From positions 1 to 61,618 of the forward strand of contig JAFPZX010000129.1 of the NCBI GenBank assembly GCA_017417055.1: 61,618 nt of DNA. The letters are read 5' to 3'. The position numbers were made by a program, and so were the translations under genes. Each line of letters begins with the position of its first letter. The first letter of the stretch is position 1. The notes under the pieces are model-generated. The model saw only the letters and a program-made list of their open reading frames with translations. It ran no database searches and was not told where the DNA came from. Positions 41,705 to 51,443 of this stretch are shown here, piece by piece. The stretch comes from Anaerolineaceae bacterium. Its GTDB lineage: Bacteria > Chloroflexota > Anaerolineae > Anaerolineales > Anaerolineaceae.

Positions 41705-42865
41705 ATGGCAGCGGCAGCAAGTTTGAAACGGATGAGCGAAATGACGCCGGAAGAGCTGAAAAAGCTTTTCGGGATGTCTGAACTGCCCGCTTCCCCGAAA
41801 GACTTAGACCCGAAAAAACTGCCGTTCGAAGATTTGGAACAATTCAGTTATGAAGATCTGGGTTTTGAAGAAGCTGCAAACCAGCTTTGGAATCATGTGT
41901 CGATCATGCATTATCATGCCGCAACCTACAACCGGCATTCCGAATGGTTCCCGATCGCTTGTGCTCAGCTTGAAAAAGATATCCGTCTGATGGGCAGCTT
42001 CTGTCTCACAAAAGCAGTCCTTGAAAAAAGCGGCCAGTCATTCCCCTCTCTGGAAAACATGAAGCTCAAAGAGTTTTACGGGCTGACATGCTTTTATTTC
42101 CGCAAATGCGGGAAAGCTTTTGACGATCTTTATGCTGCGACCGGACTCATCAGCCTGCAAATGCATCAGTGGGAAATGCGCTGGTATACGCTTGGTGAAC
42201 GACTGAAAGCCACACAGGCAAAGATCGAAAAAATTCTCTCGGACAAAATCAAGATCGACAGCCTGCTGGAACGTGAGGAAATATACAAAAAGGAAAAAAC
42301 GCAGGATGCTCAGCAGGAAAAAACACAAAACACTCAGCAGAATGAACCGCAAAAGGAGAAAAAACCGCTGGAGTTATGGCAGCATGCTCTGCCGATGATC
42401 GGAACCTATGCCCGGCAAATCACGCGGGAACGGATAGAGGAAGACCGCATCTATTGTTTCAACAAAAAGATTGAACTGATGAAGGCGCAATCTGAGCTGT
42501 CTTACGCAAAAGAAGACGCGAGAAGAGCCAGAGAAGACGCCAAAGAGGCACGGCAAAAAGAAAAAGCCGCACGGGCATCCAAATCTCACCGGAATCAGAC
42601 TGCTGAGCCGCCTGCATCTGATGAAAATCAATCGCAGAACCCACTGCAGCAAAAAATAAAGGAAACCGGGATGACACTTCCCGAACTGCGGGCAGTTTTA
42701 ATGAAAAAAGCAGAAATCCGAGGTGAAGGAAGCCAGATCATGCAAATCGCAGGTGATCCGCCGGAGCTCCTGCTCGAACGCTGGGAGCGTTACCGGAGGG
42801 AGGACACGAAGCATCGTCCACCCGCCTGCAGTCCCGGACATAAGAAGAAAAAGAAGAGAAAGTAG
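41705..42865 (+). CDS. Hypothetical charged/coiled-coil protein
   Basis: The 386 residues show no recognised family. Residues 1-50 are a Glu/Lys/Pro-rich helix-turn stretch (MTPEELKKLFGMSELPASPKDLDPKKLP). Residues about 55-165 form a globular helical part with several Trp and Cys (QLWNHVSIMHYHAATYNRHSEWFPIACAQLEKD). After about 185 the protein is very charged and Gln-rich (KEKTQDAQQEKTQNTQQNEPQKEKK), then coiled coil (SYAKEDARRAREDAKEARQKEKAARA). It ends in a basic tail (GHKKKKKRK). The stop codon lies inside a heptamer tandem array. It is a single gene with its own consensus promoter; nucleic-acid binding is possible from the basic tail. Confidence 0.75.
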   Translation: MAAAASLKRMSEMTPEELKKLFGMSELPASPKDLDPKKLPFEDLEQFSYEDLGFEEAANQLWNHVSIMHYHAATYNRHSEWFPIACAQLEKDIRLMGSFCLTKAVLEKSGQSFPSLENMKLKEFYGLTCFYFRKCGKAFDDLYAATGLISLQMHQWEMRWYTLGERLKATQAKIEKILSDKIKIDSLLEREEIYKKEKTQDAQQEKTQNTQQNEPQKEKKPLELWQHALPMIGTYARQITRERIEEDRIYCFNKKIELMKAQSELSYAKEDARRAREDAKEARQKEKAARASKSHRNQTAEPPASDENQSQNPLQQKIKETGMTLPELRAVLMKKAEIRGEGSQIMQIAGDPPELLLERWERYRREDTKHRPPACSPGHKKKKKRK

Positions 42866-42903
42866 TTCGTAGTTGGTAGTTGGTAGTTAGTGGTTGGTGA
42901 GTA
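42862..42903 (+). repeat. Heptanucleotide tandem repeat (GTAGTTG)
   Basis: Six phased 7-bp units: GTAGTTC, GTAGTTG twice, GTAGTTA, GTGGTTG and GTGAGTA. The array overlaps the stop codon (TAG) of the upstream gene. Confidence 0.85.
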
Positions 42904-42948
42904 AAGGCCGAAGTTGGGTGATTTCGGCTGTTTTGGGTTGAATTTTAT

Positions 42949-42983
42949 ACTTCTTACTCCTTATTACTTACTTCTTACTCCTT
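42949..42983 (+). repeat. Heptanucleotide tandem repeat (ACTTCTT/ACTCCTT)
   Basis: Five phased units: ACTTCTT, ACTCCTT, ATTACTT, ACTTCTT, ACTCCTT. It lies 30 bp upstream of the metK promoter. Confidence 0.82.
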
Positions 42984-43012
42984 TTCCCTATTCACTTTTT
43001 GTTAAAAGTTGT

Positions 43013-43041
43013 TTGACAAAGTACGGGAAGTGTGTTTTAAT
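43013..43041 (+). promoter_or_regulatory. metK promoter
   Basis: TTGACA (43013) and TTTAAT (43036) are 17 bp apart, just before the SAM riboswitch. Confidence 0.75.
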
Positions 43042-43068
43042 CATCTTAAGAAATTCGCCCCTGAGGCG

Positions 43069-43176
<108 letters not shown>

Positions 43177-43200
43177 GGCACGGACACATGAACTGCGTGA

Positions 43201-43230
43201 GCCCCCTTAGAATCCAAGGGGGCTTTTACT
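43201..43230 (+). terminator. Riboswitch-controlled transcription terminator
   Basis: GCCCCCTT, loop AGAATCC, AAGGGGGC, then TTTTACTTT. It forms the OFF state of the SAM-I expression platform. Confidence 0.9.
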
Positions 43231-43250
43231 TTGATAGGAGAGAAAAAACT

Positions 43251-44457
<1,207 letters not shown>

Positions 44458-44459
<2 letters not shown>

Positions 44460-44485
44460 CAGTCAGCAGTCAGTGACCAGCAGTC
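44458..44485 (+). repeat. Heptanucleotide tandem repeat (AGCAGTC)
   Basis: Four phased units: AGCAGTC twice, AGTGACC, AGCAGTC. The first unit shares two bases with the metK stop codon. Confidence 0.82.
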
Positions 44486-44523
44486 GTTTTTCTGACAACT
44501 ATATATACAATATTCATAAGTAC

Positions 44524-44562
44524 AAAAGGAGCTGCCGAATTCAAAATTGGCAGCTCCTTTTT
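44524..44562 (+). terminator. metK terminator
   Basis: AAAAGGAGCTGCC and GGCAGCTCCTTTTT form a 13-bp stem around a 12-base loop, with a T-tract. It is well formed. Confidence 0.88.
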
Positions 44563-44619
44563 GTCTAACATATACGAAATTGTATTTTTATAAAGCGAAT
44601 ATAATCAGAACCCGGTGAC

Positions 44620-44680
44620 GCACATAAGGACTGGCACAATTGTGTCGGCTTCGCGTCACAAGATGCCAGTCCCCATGTGC
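44620..44680. repeat. Large inverted repeat between metK and the M32 peptidase gene
   Basis: GCACAT plus GGACTGGCA (44620-44636) match TGCCAGTCC plus ATGTGC (44664-44680). The 27-base loop contains CACAATTGTG, a palindrome in its own right, and GGCTTCGCGTC. It may be a second dispersed repeat type or a bidirectional terminator. Confidence 0.6.
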
Positions 44681-44697
44681 TCCGTCCTGAATAGATA

Positions 44698-46209
44698 CTA
44701 CAGAGCGTAAATTTCGCTGTACTTTTCTTTAAGGTAATTACAATAATATGACGGTGTAAATTTTGCTCCGCAGTACTGTTCAAACAGCGGGATGGGATCC
44801 ATCAGACAGCCATACTGGAAAACATGCTCCCTCAGCCAGTCAACGACCGGTTTCAGGTCACCCTTCGCGCAGCACGCTTCCACATCCACATCCTGCTTCA
44901 TCCGTTCGCACATCTGCGCGCCATAGGCATTCCCCAGCGCATAGGTCGGGAAGTAGCCGAACATCCCGCCGCTCCAGTGTGTGTCCTGCAAAACGCCTTT
45001 ACTGTCATTCGGGACGTCAATTCCCAGATATTCCTTCATTTTCGCGTTCCAAACCTGCGGCAGATCTTTGACTTCGATCTCCCGGTTGATCAGTCCCTTT
45101 TCGATTTCATATCTCAGCATAATGTGCAGGCAGTAGGTCAGCTCATCCGCTTCTGTACGGATCAGAGAAGGCTGTGCGATATTGACCGCTTTATAAAACT
45201 CGTACGGAACAACATCTTTAAACTGTTCCGGGAACAATTCTTTCATCTTTGGCAGAATAAAATCACAAAAGCCGCGGGAACGTCCGATGATGTTTTCAAA
45301 AAAGCGGGAAATGCTTTCATGAATACTCGAGGAAGCACCGGAAGCCAATGCAGTAAAGCGCAGATCATCACCGGTGTGCAGCTCATAGAGCGCATGTCCG
45401 CCTTCATGCATCACAGAATAAAAGGAGCTCATGACCTCATTGAGATGATAATGGGTCGTGATACGGACATCATCTTTGTTGAACTCCAGCGTAAAAGGAT
45501 GTTCGGTCTCCGTAATGGCGCAGTGATTGCGGTCAATTGTCAGGACGTCCATCAGGTAATCGGAAAGTTCGCGCTGTTTTTCGATTGGCGCCTCCTGATG
45601 CAGGAAATACGTCCGCGGCTGCCGGCCATGTTCCGTGATCTGATGGACCAGCGGGACAATTGTCTTTTTAATTTCAGCAAAGAAATTATCCAGGAAGTCT
45701 TCCGTCAAGCCGTATTCATAATCATCGAGCAGCACCTCGTAAGGCTTCTTTTTGTGTTCCGGATCGCGGTATTCGATAAAGCGCAGCTGGGAGGCAACGA
45801 TCTTTTCAAGATACGGCGCAAAGGAGGCGAAATCATTCTCCTGCTTCGCCTTCACCCAGACATTCTGAGCTTCCGAGACAAGCACATCATAGGCCACATA
45901 TTCATCCTGTGGGATGGCCTTCATATGATCATAGTCCCGCTTCAGGTATTCCACCCGGCGGGCATCCCGGGCAGAAAGTTCTGCCTTTCGTTCGGAAAGC
46001 GCCCGGAGCAACTCACCGGTTTTTTCCGAAGCAAACGCGGAATATTGTTCCCTGCTCAGATATTCCATTACCGCGCTGCGGCCGACGGTCGTGTCATGAG
46101 GAGCGGCTGTGTTCGCGTCCAGTTCTACCAGGGCAGACAGGTGATGAAACACGTAAAGCGACCGTTCCAGTTCGTCTAATTGCCTGACTAATTCTTCTGT
46201 ATTTTGCAT
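44698..46209 (-). CDS. M32-family metallocarboxypeptidase (thermostable carboxypeptidase 1-like)
   Basis: The 503-residue enzyme removes C-terminal amino acids. The zinc motif HEXXH is present as MHEGGHALYE. The downstream ligand region includes SSSIHESISRFFENIIGRSRGF and IRTEADELTYCLHIMLRYEIEKGL, and the DTHWSGGMFGYFPTYALGNAYGAQ signature is near the C-terminus. These are all diagnostic of family M32. Length and order are normal. The ATG at 46209 has AGGAG upstream. It is transcribed alone on the minus strand. Confidence 0.95.
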   Translation of the reverse strand: MQNTEELVRQLDELERSLYVFHHLSALVELDANTAAPHDTTVGRSAVMEYLSREQYSAFASEKTGELLRALSERKAELSARDARRVEYLKRDYDHMKAIPQDEYVAYDVLVSEAQNVWVKAKQENDFASFAPYLEKIVASQLRFIEYRDPEHKKKPYEVLLDDYEYGLTEDFLDNFFAEIKKTIVPLVHQITEHGRQPRTYFLHQEAPIEKQRELSDYLMDVLTIDRNHCAITETEHPFTLEFNKDDVRITTHYHLNEVMSSFYSVMHEGGHALYELHTGDDLRFTALASGASSSIHESISRFFENIIGRSRGFCDFILPKMKELFPEQFKDVVPYEFYKAVNIAQPSLIRTEADELTYCLHIMLRYEIEKGLINREIEVKDLPQVWNAKMKEYLGIDVPNDSKGVLQDTHWSGGMFGYFPTYALGNAYGAQMCERMKQDVDVEACCAKGDLKPVVDWLREHVFQYGCLMDPIPLFEQYCGAKFTPSYYCNYLKEKYSEIYAL

Positions 46210-46260
46210 TTATTGATTCTCCTTGTATCGATCAGAGATTCTTGTTGTGTTCCGGCTATG

Positions 46261-46288
46261 GGTTCAGTCCCATAAAGGGACAATCCCC
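46261..46288. repeat. Dispersed palindromic repeat, copy 8
   Basis: GGTTCAGTCCC, ATAAA, GGGACAATCCCC. It is a lone copy between the methyltransferase and M32 peptidase genes, showing the family is not limited to defence loci. Confidence 0.75.
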
Positions 46289-46316
46289 TGCTGAGAGACC
46301 TGATCGATACGGTTCT

Positions 46317-47213
46317 TTATTCCAGACGGAAATTATAGATCCCGTCCACGATTGGGTAAACCCTGCCGCAGTCCGGGCAGCTCATCGCTTCTTTGGATTC
46401 AATCAGATGTATGCTTCCGCAGGCGGGACATTTGAAGACCGGCGCGTTTGGATCATAATGGGTGCCTGTGGTCTGTGTGCATTTCAGAAACACGCTGGGG
46501 CTGAGCTTGACACCGGACAGAACATCCTGCAGGACATTTTCTGCCTTCAACATCCAGTCAAGATTCTTTGGATTGTTCTTCAAGGCCCCAATGCGCAGGT
46601 TGGAAACGGAAAGCGCTCGGTCAATGGTAAACCCATGTGCTTCCAGTGTTTCTTTGATCGTTTCCGGATGATTATCGTAATTCAGTTTGACGAACTCCAC
46701 CTGCTCTTTGGTGAAGGGATTCCATTTCTGTTTTCCGGTCAGCCATCGCAAAATTGCCTTGACGTTCCGCTTATTGGCAAATTCCAGAATAAAGACAGCA
46801 TCCTTTTCAAGAACCCTCTGGATCTCCGCCATTGCCGGGTCAATTTCTGAAAGGTGATGGATCACGCGGATCATGGTTGCGCCGTCAAAAACATTGTCAT
46901 TATAGGGAAGGTGATAAACATCAGCCGCGGCATATACCAGCCGGTCGGATTCGCCCAGCCGCTGCTTTGCCTGCTGCATCTGCGTCAGGGCATAATCGAA
47001 GAGATAGATCTTCTCGTAACCGCTGTAACGCGGGGTATTGCGGCCGGCACCCGCACCGATTTCCAGCATGCGCTTCCCGGATTTCGGCAGCAGTTTTTTG
47101 AATGCAATATCTTCCGACCGGTCTTCATAAGCACGGTTGGCATCATCCCAGAATGCTTTCTGGTAATCCGATCCGTCATAAACACAAAAATCCGGGGTTT
47201 TGTTTTCTGCCAT
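46317..47213 (-). CDS. SAM-dependent methyltransferase with C-terminal zinc ribbon
   Basis: A class I methyltransferase: MLEIGAGAGRNTPRYSG is motif I, followed by YLFDYALTQMQQAKQRLG, YHLPYNDNVFDGATMIRVIHHL and PAMAEIQRVLEKDAVFILEFANK. At the C-terminus a zinc ribbon (CPACGSIHLIESKEAMSCPDCGRVYPIVDGIYNF) resembles Trm112-like/UbiE-fusion ribbons. The substrate is unknown; a small molecule or tRNA/protein is possible. The start ATG at 47213 has GGAGG four bases upstream. It lies directly downstream of the SRP RNA gene and may be read from it at a low level. Confidence 0.85.
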   Translation of the reverse strand: MAENKTPDFCVYDGSDYQKAFWDDANRAYEDRSEDIAFKKLLPKSGKRMLEIGAGAGRNTPRYSGYEKIYLFDYALTQMQQAKQRLGESDRLVYAAADVYHLPYNDNVFDGATMIRVIHHLSEIDPAMAEIQRVLEKDAVFILEFANKRNVKAILRWLTGKQKWNPFTKEQVEFVKLNYDNHPETIKETLEAHGFTIDRALSVSNLRIGALKNNPKNLDWMLKAENVLQDVLSGVKLSPSVFLKCTQTTGTHYDPNAPVFKCPACGSIHLIESKEAMSCPDCGRVYPIVDGIYNFRLE

Positions 47214-47242
47214 GCTGCCTCCGCTTTGAATTAAAAAAATAC

Positions 47243-47347
47243 GTCCGGACAGGTTTGCCGGCGGCGCCCAGTAGATCTGCCTTATTGCTGCTTCCTCTCG
47301 GACCTGACAAGGTTCGACAGTCCCCGCCGCGCCGGTCCCGCCCGAAC
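47243..47347 (-). ncRNA. ffs: Signal recognition particle RNA, small bacterial type
   Basis: On the minus strand the conserved apical loop is plain: TGTCAGGTCC, GAGAGGAAGCAGCA and ATAAGG. The ends pair (GTTCGGGCGGG with CCTGTCCGGAC). A TATGAT -10 hexamer lies seven bases upstream, and a T-run (ATTTTTTTAA) follows the stem. Size is about 105 nt. It binds Ffh and is essential for membrane-protein targeting. Confidence 0.93.
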
Positions 47348-47422
47348 GCACTATAATCATACCATAATTTTTGAAAAAAACAAAACCGGGAACAGGATTC
47401 TGCTAAGAAAAATGATTAATTG

Positions 47423-48454
47423 TTATTGTTCGGTGTATTCTTTTGATGCGGTATAGGGAGAAAGAAGTCCGCTCAGCATGTCTGCATAAGCTCTTCGCAG
47501 AACTTCGGCTTTGCCTTCGGAAAATTCTTCTGTCAGCTCTCCCGGCGTAATGGACAGAACAAGCGGCTGCGTGCCTTGTGTCTCCCCGGCAAGAGAGCGG
47601 GAGATCACCTGCATCAGCGTCCCTGACCAGTCAAAATTAATCGATGCCAGCCAGTTTCCTTCCAACCCGGCAGGCGGAGCAGATACACCGAGCATCTGAA
47701 TATTCAATGAAACCAGTTTTTGCAGCAAAGCTTCAGAAATTGCCTCATCAGAAAGAAACGCGGTATAGATAAAACTTTTCTGCGCTTCATCGAACTGCGC
47801 ACTCCAGCTGTCCGGTGAAGATGAACCGGGAAGAGAAACAACCAGTGGGAAACTGACGTAAGGCGCCAGGGAAGAGCGGCAGTTTCCGCACATGTAATGC
47901 GCCCCGTTCAAAAAGGCTTCTTCCGCATGAGATCCCCACACCGGAGAGTCATTGGGAATCAGCCCAACAGAACGCCAGTCATAAGCATTCTCAGTCAGGG
48001 CCAGTCCGGCCAGGAATGGGAGGAATGCTTCATCGTATTGAATAGTCCAGGCATTGTTGATAGCGTTCCCGGGAGGAGCGATCACAATAAACCGGGTTTG
48101 CGGGAACCGGTCTGTCAGGGAAGAAAGAGCCGTCGGTTCTTTTGCAAAAATCACAAAATCCGTGTCATTTTCGATAGCATCTTCGCCGGTGATCGTCATA
48201 CAGTCATACCCGGCGCAGATCGTATCCAACGCCTTTGTGAGCGATTCCGTAACGCCGGGAACCTCATCCGATGGAATAAAAGCGATTTTTTCCCGCTGAG
48301 GGAGCGGTGTTGGCGTTTCAGTTGGTTCTGGAGTATCTTCAACGACCGGTTCCGGTGTGTTCGTTGGTACAACGGTCACTCGCTGCGGCATGTTGCAGCT
48401 CGCGGCCATTAGAGCCAGTAAAATCCCTGCAAAAAACACCTGAAGCTTTTTCAT
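47423..48454 (-). CDS. Lipoprotein with periplasmic-binding-protein-like (BMP/PnrA-type) domain
   Basis: A signal peptide with lipobox (FFAGILLALMAASCNMPQ; Cys20) is followed by a Pro/Thr linker (VPTNTPEPVVEDTPEPTETPTP). The rest (IAFIPSDEVPGVTESLTKALDTI, DFVIFAKEPTALSSL, FIVIAPPG, WTIQYDEAFLPFLAGLALTE, VGLIPNDSPVWG) follows the BMP/PnrA-like substrate-binding layout, but weakly. It would be tethered to the outer face of the membrane. Ligand unknown. No ABC permease is nearby. It follows the MBL-fold gene by five bases and is likely cotranscribed. Confidence 0.72.
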   Translation of the reverse strand: MKKLQVFFAGILLALMAASCNMPQRVTVVPTNTPEPVVEDTPEPTETPTPLPQREKIAFIPSDEVPGVTESLTKALDTICAGYDCMTITGEDAIENDTDFVIFAKEPTALSSLTDRFPQTRFIVIAPPGNAINNAWTIQYDEAFLPFLAGLALTENAYDWRSVGLIPNDSPVWGSHAEEAFLNGAHYMCGNCRSSLAPYVSFPLVVSLPGSSSPDSWSAQFDEAQKSFIYTAFLSDEAISEALLQKLVSLNIQMLGVSAPPAGLEGNWLASINFDWSGTLMQVISRSLAGETQGTQPLVLSITPGELTEEFSEGKAEVLRRAYADMLSGLLSPYTASKEYTEQ

Positions 48455-48459
48455 CCGAT

Positions 48460-49365
48460 TTAATCAGCCTCATCCTCCGAAGCATTTTCCGATTCCGGTT
48501 CATTGGAACCAAAGACGATTTCGTCAATATTCATATAATTCCGGCGGAAATAATGATGCAGGCCATAGGACAGGCGCTCAACCATTTCACCCATGCGGTC
48601 TTTTTTGATTTTGAAAAAGGAATCAATTTCCAGTTGGGCAATCAGCGAATCGATGCGCTCATCACTTTCGCTTACAGCTGCATAATCGATCAGGCAGGTC
48701 TGCGCTTTTGTAAGAAAAGCTTTCATTGTCTGGATATCTGACTTTTCGATGAGACCATTCCGCCCACCGACAATCAGGCAGCCCTCATTATAACGCTGTT
48801 CAAGCTCATCCAGTGCGCCCAACCATGGTCCGATTTCCGCAGTATGAAGAAACGGAACCTGATTCACGACAACCGTATCCCCCACAAAAATAACTTTCCG
48901 CGCAGGGATTTCCACCCAGGTAGATCCGTAAGAAGGACCCGGATGGGACTGCAGGTCAATATGAAGATCACTTTGATGAAGATCAAGACGTTGTGAAAAA
49001 ACGATTTCAGGATAGATCCAACGGAAGCCATTTTGGATCTTGATTCGTTCCCACTCGCAGCCGGAATTTTGACTGATCGGTTTGAAGGTGACCGGCCTGC
49101 ACTGATATATATTATGCGTCTGTTCATGGGCAATGATCGTACATTCCAGATAGCGGGAACCGATCGTTCGATCATGGTTCACATCCAGAAGAATCACTTG
49201 CTGTGGAATCTTTTTTCTTGCGGTAGCGGCGATGCGCCAAAGTCTCGCATGCTCAGGGAGCAGCGGTGCATCGATATAAATCACCCGGTCAGGCTGGACG
49301 ATTGCCCCCAGCGTTACACCGGTGTATTCGGTTTCAATGATTATGTTTTCTGCAATTTGTTTCAT
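48460..49365 (-). CDS. Metallo-beta-lactamase-fold protein, active site degenerate
   Basis: The N-terminus (NIIIETEYTGVTLGAIVQPDRVIYIDAPLLPEHARLW) and the GDTVV strand fit an MBL fold. The usual metal motif HxHxDH is replaced by LDVNHDRTIG, with only one His and one Asp in place. The SHPGPSYGST stretch and a later Gly loop follow. The enzyme may bind no metal or a different one. The C-terminus ends in a very acidic tail (SNEPESENASEDEAD). It is the first gene of a two-gene unit with the lipoprotein. Function unknown. Confidence 0.7.
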   Translation of the reverse strand: MKQIAENIIIETEYTGVTLGAIVQPDRVIYIDAPLLPEHARLWRIAATARKKIPQQVILLDVNHDRTIGSRYLECTIIAHEQTHNIYQCRPVTFKPISQNSGCEWERIKIQNGFRWIYPEIVFSQRLDLHQSDLHIDLQSHPGPSYGSTWVEIPARKVIFVGDTVVVNQVPFLHTAEIGPWLGALDELEQRYNEGCLIVGGRNGLIEKSDIQTMKAFLTKAQTCLIDYAAVSESDERIDSLIAQLEIDSFFKIKKDRMGEMVERLSYGLHHYFRRNYMNIDEIVFGSNEPESENASEDEAD

Positions 49366-49468
49366 TCAAATATTTTCCCTGTACCGCTATATTCTATCAA
49401 AATTACGCTTTTCAGGAAAAAATAAATGATTTTTACGAAAAAGTTTATAAGGGGAATCCTGTACCACT

Positions 49469-50371
49469 TCAATCTGCCAATGGCAGACTGAAGTAGATTT
49501 CTCGGAGATGTTTTTCTGCAGCAATCTGTTTTTTTTGTACACCGGAGGTAGTTCTTGCGACTGTTCCGACATATGATCGCAATGGAACTGCCTTACCTTC
49601 TGTCAACAGACGCCCTGTCAATAAATACTGCTCCTGTTCTGACAAAGAAAAAAAGGCAGTCCATATTCTCTCCAACATGTTCTCTCTGTCAATACGATCC
49701 TCAATATCTTCAGCGGTTACAGCATCGTCATCAGCGATTGTCTCACCAAACTCAATGTCAGAATCTTCCGTGTCTACAGAACTCTGCAGGCTTTTTCCAG
49801 GAGCAGACGCGCACAGCAGCTGAACAGCATCTTCCTCTTCCATGTTCAGTATTTTTGCCGCATAGCTGAGACTCTCAAATTCTGTCAACTGTTTTAATTC
49901 GTGAATCAGCGACAGTTTTTCTTCCGGAATACGTACTGTGTAGCCGTTTTTCGCATTTTCACGCATCAATTCATTTTTGATACAGCGATGCACATAAGTA
50001 CCAAAACGGCTTCCATGCTCCCAATTATATGTTCTGGCACAGCTGCAAATTACTTTCATAGCGATTTGCATGTAATCTTCATAATCATTCAGTCCGTATG
50101 GATTCTTCCGCACTGCTTCCGCGGCGAACTTAGAAGCCCGCGGCAGATTTGACAGAACCAGCCGATTGTATGCTTCTTCACCAGCTTGAATAGTTTCTTC
50201 TAAGTAACATCTTTTTCCTCCAGAAAGATTTTCTTCAGAAAGTTGTTTTTTCGCAGCCTCTCCGGCAAGAATCTGTTTGGAAAGATATTTCTCTTCTTCT
50301 GCACTCAAACTGATGATGTTCCGGGAATTTTTTTCTTCAAATCCATTCATAAAAAAATAATGTTTATTCAT
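49469..50371 (-). CDS. Sigma-70 family RNA polymerase sigma factor
   Basis: Region 2 is recognisable at about residues 75-135: LPRASKFAAEAVRKNPYGLNDYEDYMQIAMKVICSCARTYNWEHGSRFGTYVHRCIKNELMRE. Region 3-like sequence follows (RIPEEKLSLIHELKQL). Region 4 is diverged (FSLSEQEQYLLTGRLL; RTTSGVQKKQIAAEKHLREIYF). An acidic insertion lies between (TEDSDIEFGETIADDDAVTAEDIED). The protein of about 300 residues lacks region 1, so it is an alternative sigma factor, possibly for a stress or development programme. No anti-sigma factor is adjacent. Confidence 0.82.
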   Translation of the reverse strand: MNKHYFFMNGFEEKNSRNIISLSAEEEKYLSKQILAGEAAKKQLSEENLSGGKRCYLEETIQAGEEAYNRLVLSNLPRASKFAAEAVRKNPYGLNDYEDYMQIAMKVICSCARTYNWEHGSRFGTYVHRCIKNELMRENAKNGYTVRIPEEKLSLIHELKQLTEFESLSYAAKILNMEEEDAVQLLCASAPGKSLQSSVDTEDSDIEFGETIADDDAVTAEDIEDRIDRENMLERIWTAFFSLSEQEQYLLTGRLLTEGKAVPLRSYVGTVARTTSGVQKKQIAAEKHLREIYFSLPLAD

Positions 50372-50958
50372 ATTGTCTCCTCCATGTTTAATACAAACGT
50401 TTTGAGCAAATTATTTCTAAATAATGGAAAAGTGACTGTTATAAAATCTCCAGTCACTTATCGGAAATATATTATTAGATTTCATTCAGACCGTATTGTA
50501 TAAAGAAAAACCGCTTTCTGATAACAGAAAACTTTGATCGATTCGATTGGCTTGGAATTAAAGATTAAATTTTCAAGGTTCACATTGATAAGACTGTCTT
50601 TACAAAATCGGCTGCTATGTGTTTATGTTTATCCACGATCGAAAAACAATTTTTATAATTGCAAATTATAGAGAGCACGAAAAACAAATATTCTTTTACT
50701 TCTAAAAATATGAAGCAGTCAATTTTTTATATGGCAGCTTTTCTTTAGATACTGTAGTTTTTATGATAGCGTCAAATCTATTTTTTTTTGCAGTAATTTA
50801 AAAATTGAAATCATATGTCTTTATTTAAGCAATTACGTTTTCCAAAACTATTGTCATATTTATAATGGAAACAAAACCTCCTGTAGTATACTTATTTCTT
50901 GTAACGAGGGACGTTGATGAGAAAAAAGAAATCTGCGTCATGAAAATAAAAAAATTCC
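50372..50958. other. Long AT-rich gene-free region upstream of sigma factor and tRNA operon
   Basis: About 590 bp of very AT-rich DNA with no supported gene. It contains AAGTGACTG / CAGTCACTT (50430-50459), an inverted repeat with a 12-base loop upstream of the sigma-factor gene, and many short A/T runs. Promoters for both directions are expected here. Confidence 0.6.
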
Positions 50959-50986
50959 TTGACAAAAAAGACACCCCTGTTATAAT
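50959..50986 (+). promoter_or_regulatory. Promoter of the tRNA-tuf operon
   Basis: Consensus TTGACA (50959) and TATAAT (50981) are 16 bp apart, 30 bp before tRNA-Thr. Confidence 0.8.
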
Positions 50987-51015
50987 GATGTGCGCGAATG
51001 GAAAAAATCCATTGC

Positions 51016-51088
51016 GCCGACATAGCTCAGTTGGCAGAGCGGCCGCCTTGTAAGCGGCAGGTCATCGGTTCGAGTCCGATTGTCGGCT
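51016..51088 (+). tRNA. tRNA-Thr (anticodon UGU)
   Basis: The acceptor GCCGACA pairs with TGTCGGC. The D-loop AGCTCAGTTGGCAGAGC, anticodon loop CTTGTAA and T-arm GGTTCGAGTCC are all present. Confidence 0.95.
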
Positions 51089-51162
51089 CAGTTGTAAGCT
51101 TATTAGTGTCCTTGAATCTTTCAAAGATGCTAACGAACTGACAACAGTTCAAAATAACAAAT

Positions 51163-51245
51163 GGTGAGTTACCCAAGTGGCCAACGGGGTCTGACTGTAA
51201 ATCAGATAGCAGAAGCTTTCGGAGGTTCGAATCCTTCACTCACCA
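51163..51245 (+). tRNA. tRNA-Tyr (anticodon GUA)
   Basis: Acceptor GGTGAGT/ACTCACC, anticodon stem-loop GACTGTAAATC, a long class II variable arm, and T-arm GGTTCGAATCC. It is 83 bases long, as expected for a class II tRNA. Confidence 0.95.
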
Positions 51246-51318
51246 CTGATTTCTCAAGAGAAGCTGGCTGAAGCCGGCTCTCTTAATGAAAATCAGCATT
51301 AGGCAATTAGTTCTTTAA

Positions 51319-51391
51319 GCCCTAATAGCTCAGTTGGTAGAGCGCACCCTTGGTAAGGGTGAGGTCATCGGTTCGAATCCGATTTAGGGCT
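51319..51391 (+). tRNA. tRNA-Thr (anticodon GGU)
   Basis: Acceptor GCCCTAA/TTAGGGC, anticodon loop TTGGTAA, T-arm GGTTCGAATCC. The arrangement Thr-Tyr-Thr before tuf parallels the thrU-tyrU-glyT-thrT-tufB order of enteric bacteria, but without tRNA-Gly. Confidence 0.95.
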
Positions 51392-51443
51392 CTTTTTGCC
51401 CGTATTCTACAGGTTACCATTTATAAATAATTAGGGAGTAAAA

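Noticed and set aside
44824-46179. Plus-strand 451-codon ORF antisense to the M32 peptidase
   Set aside because: The opposite strand encodes a full M32 enzyme with all motifs; this frame has no recognisable domain.
50865-51053. Short plus-strand ORF before and into tRNA-Thr
   Set aside because: It runs over the promoter and into the tRNA, without a ribosome-binding site.
51027-51239. Minus-strand ORF across tRNA-Thr and tRNA-Tyr ending in GLEPMTCRLQGGRSAN
   Set aside because: It is antisense to two tRNA genes; this peptide type is a known annotation artefact produced by reversed tRNA sequence.
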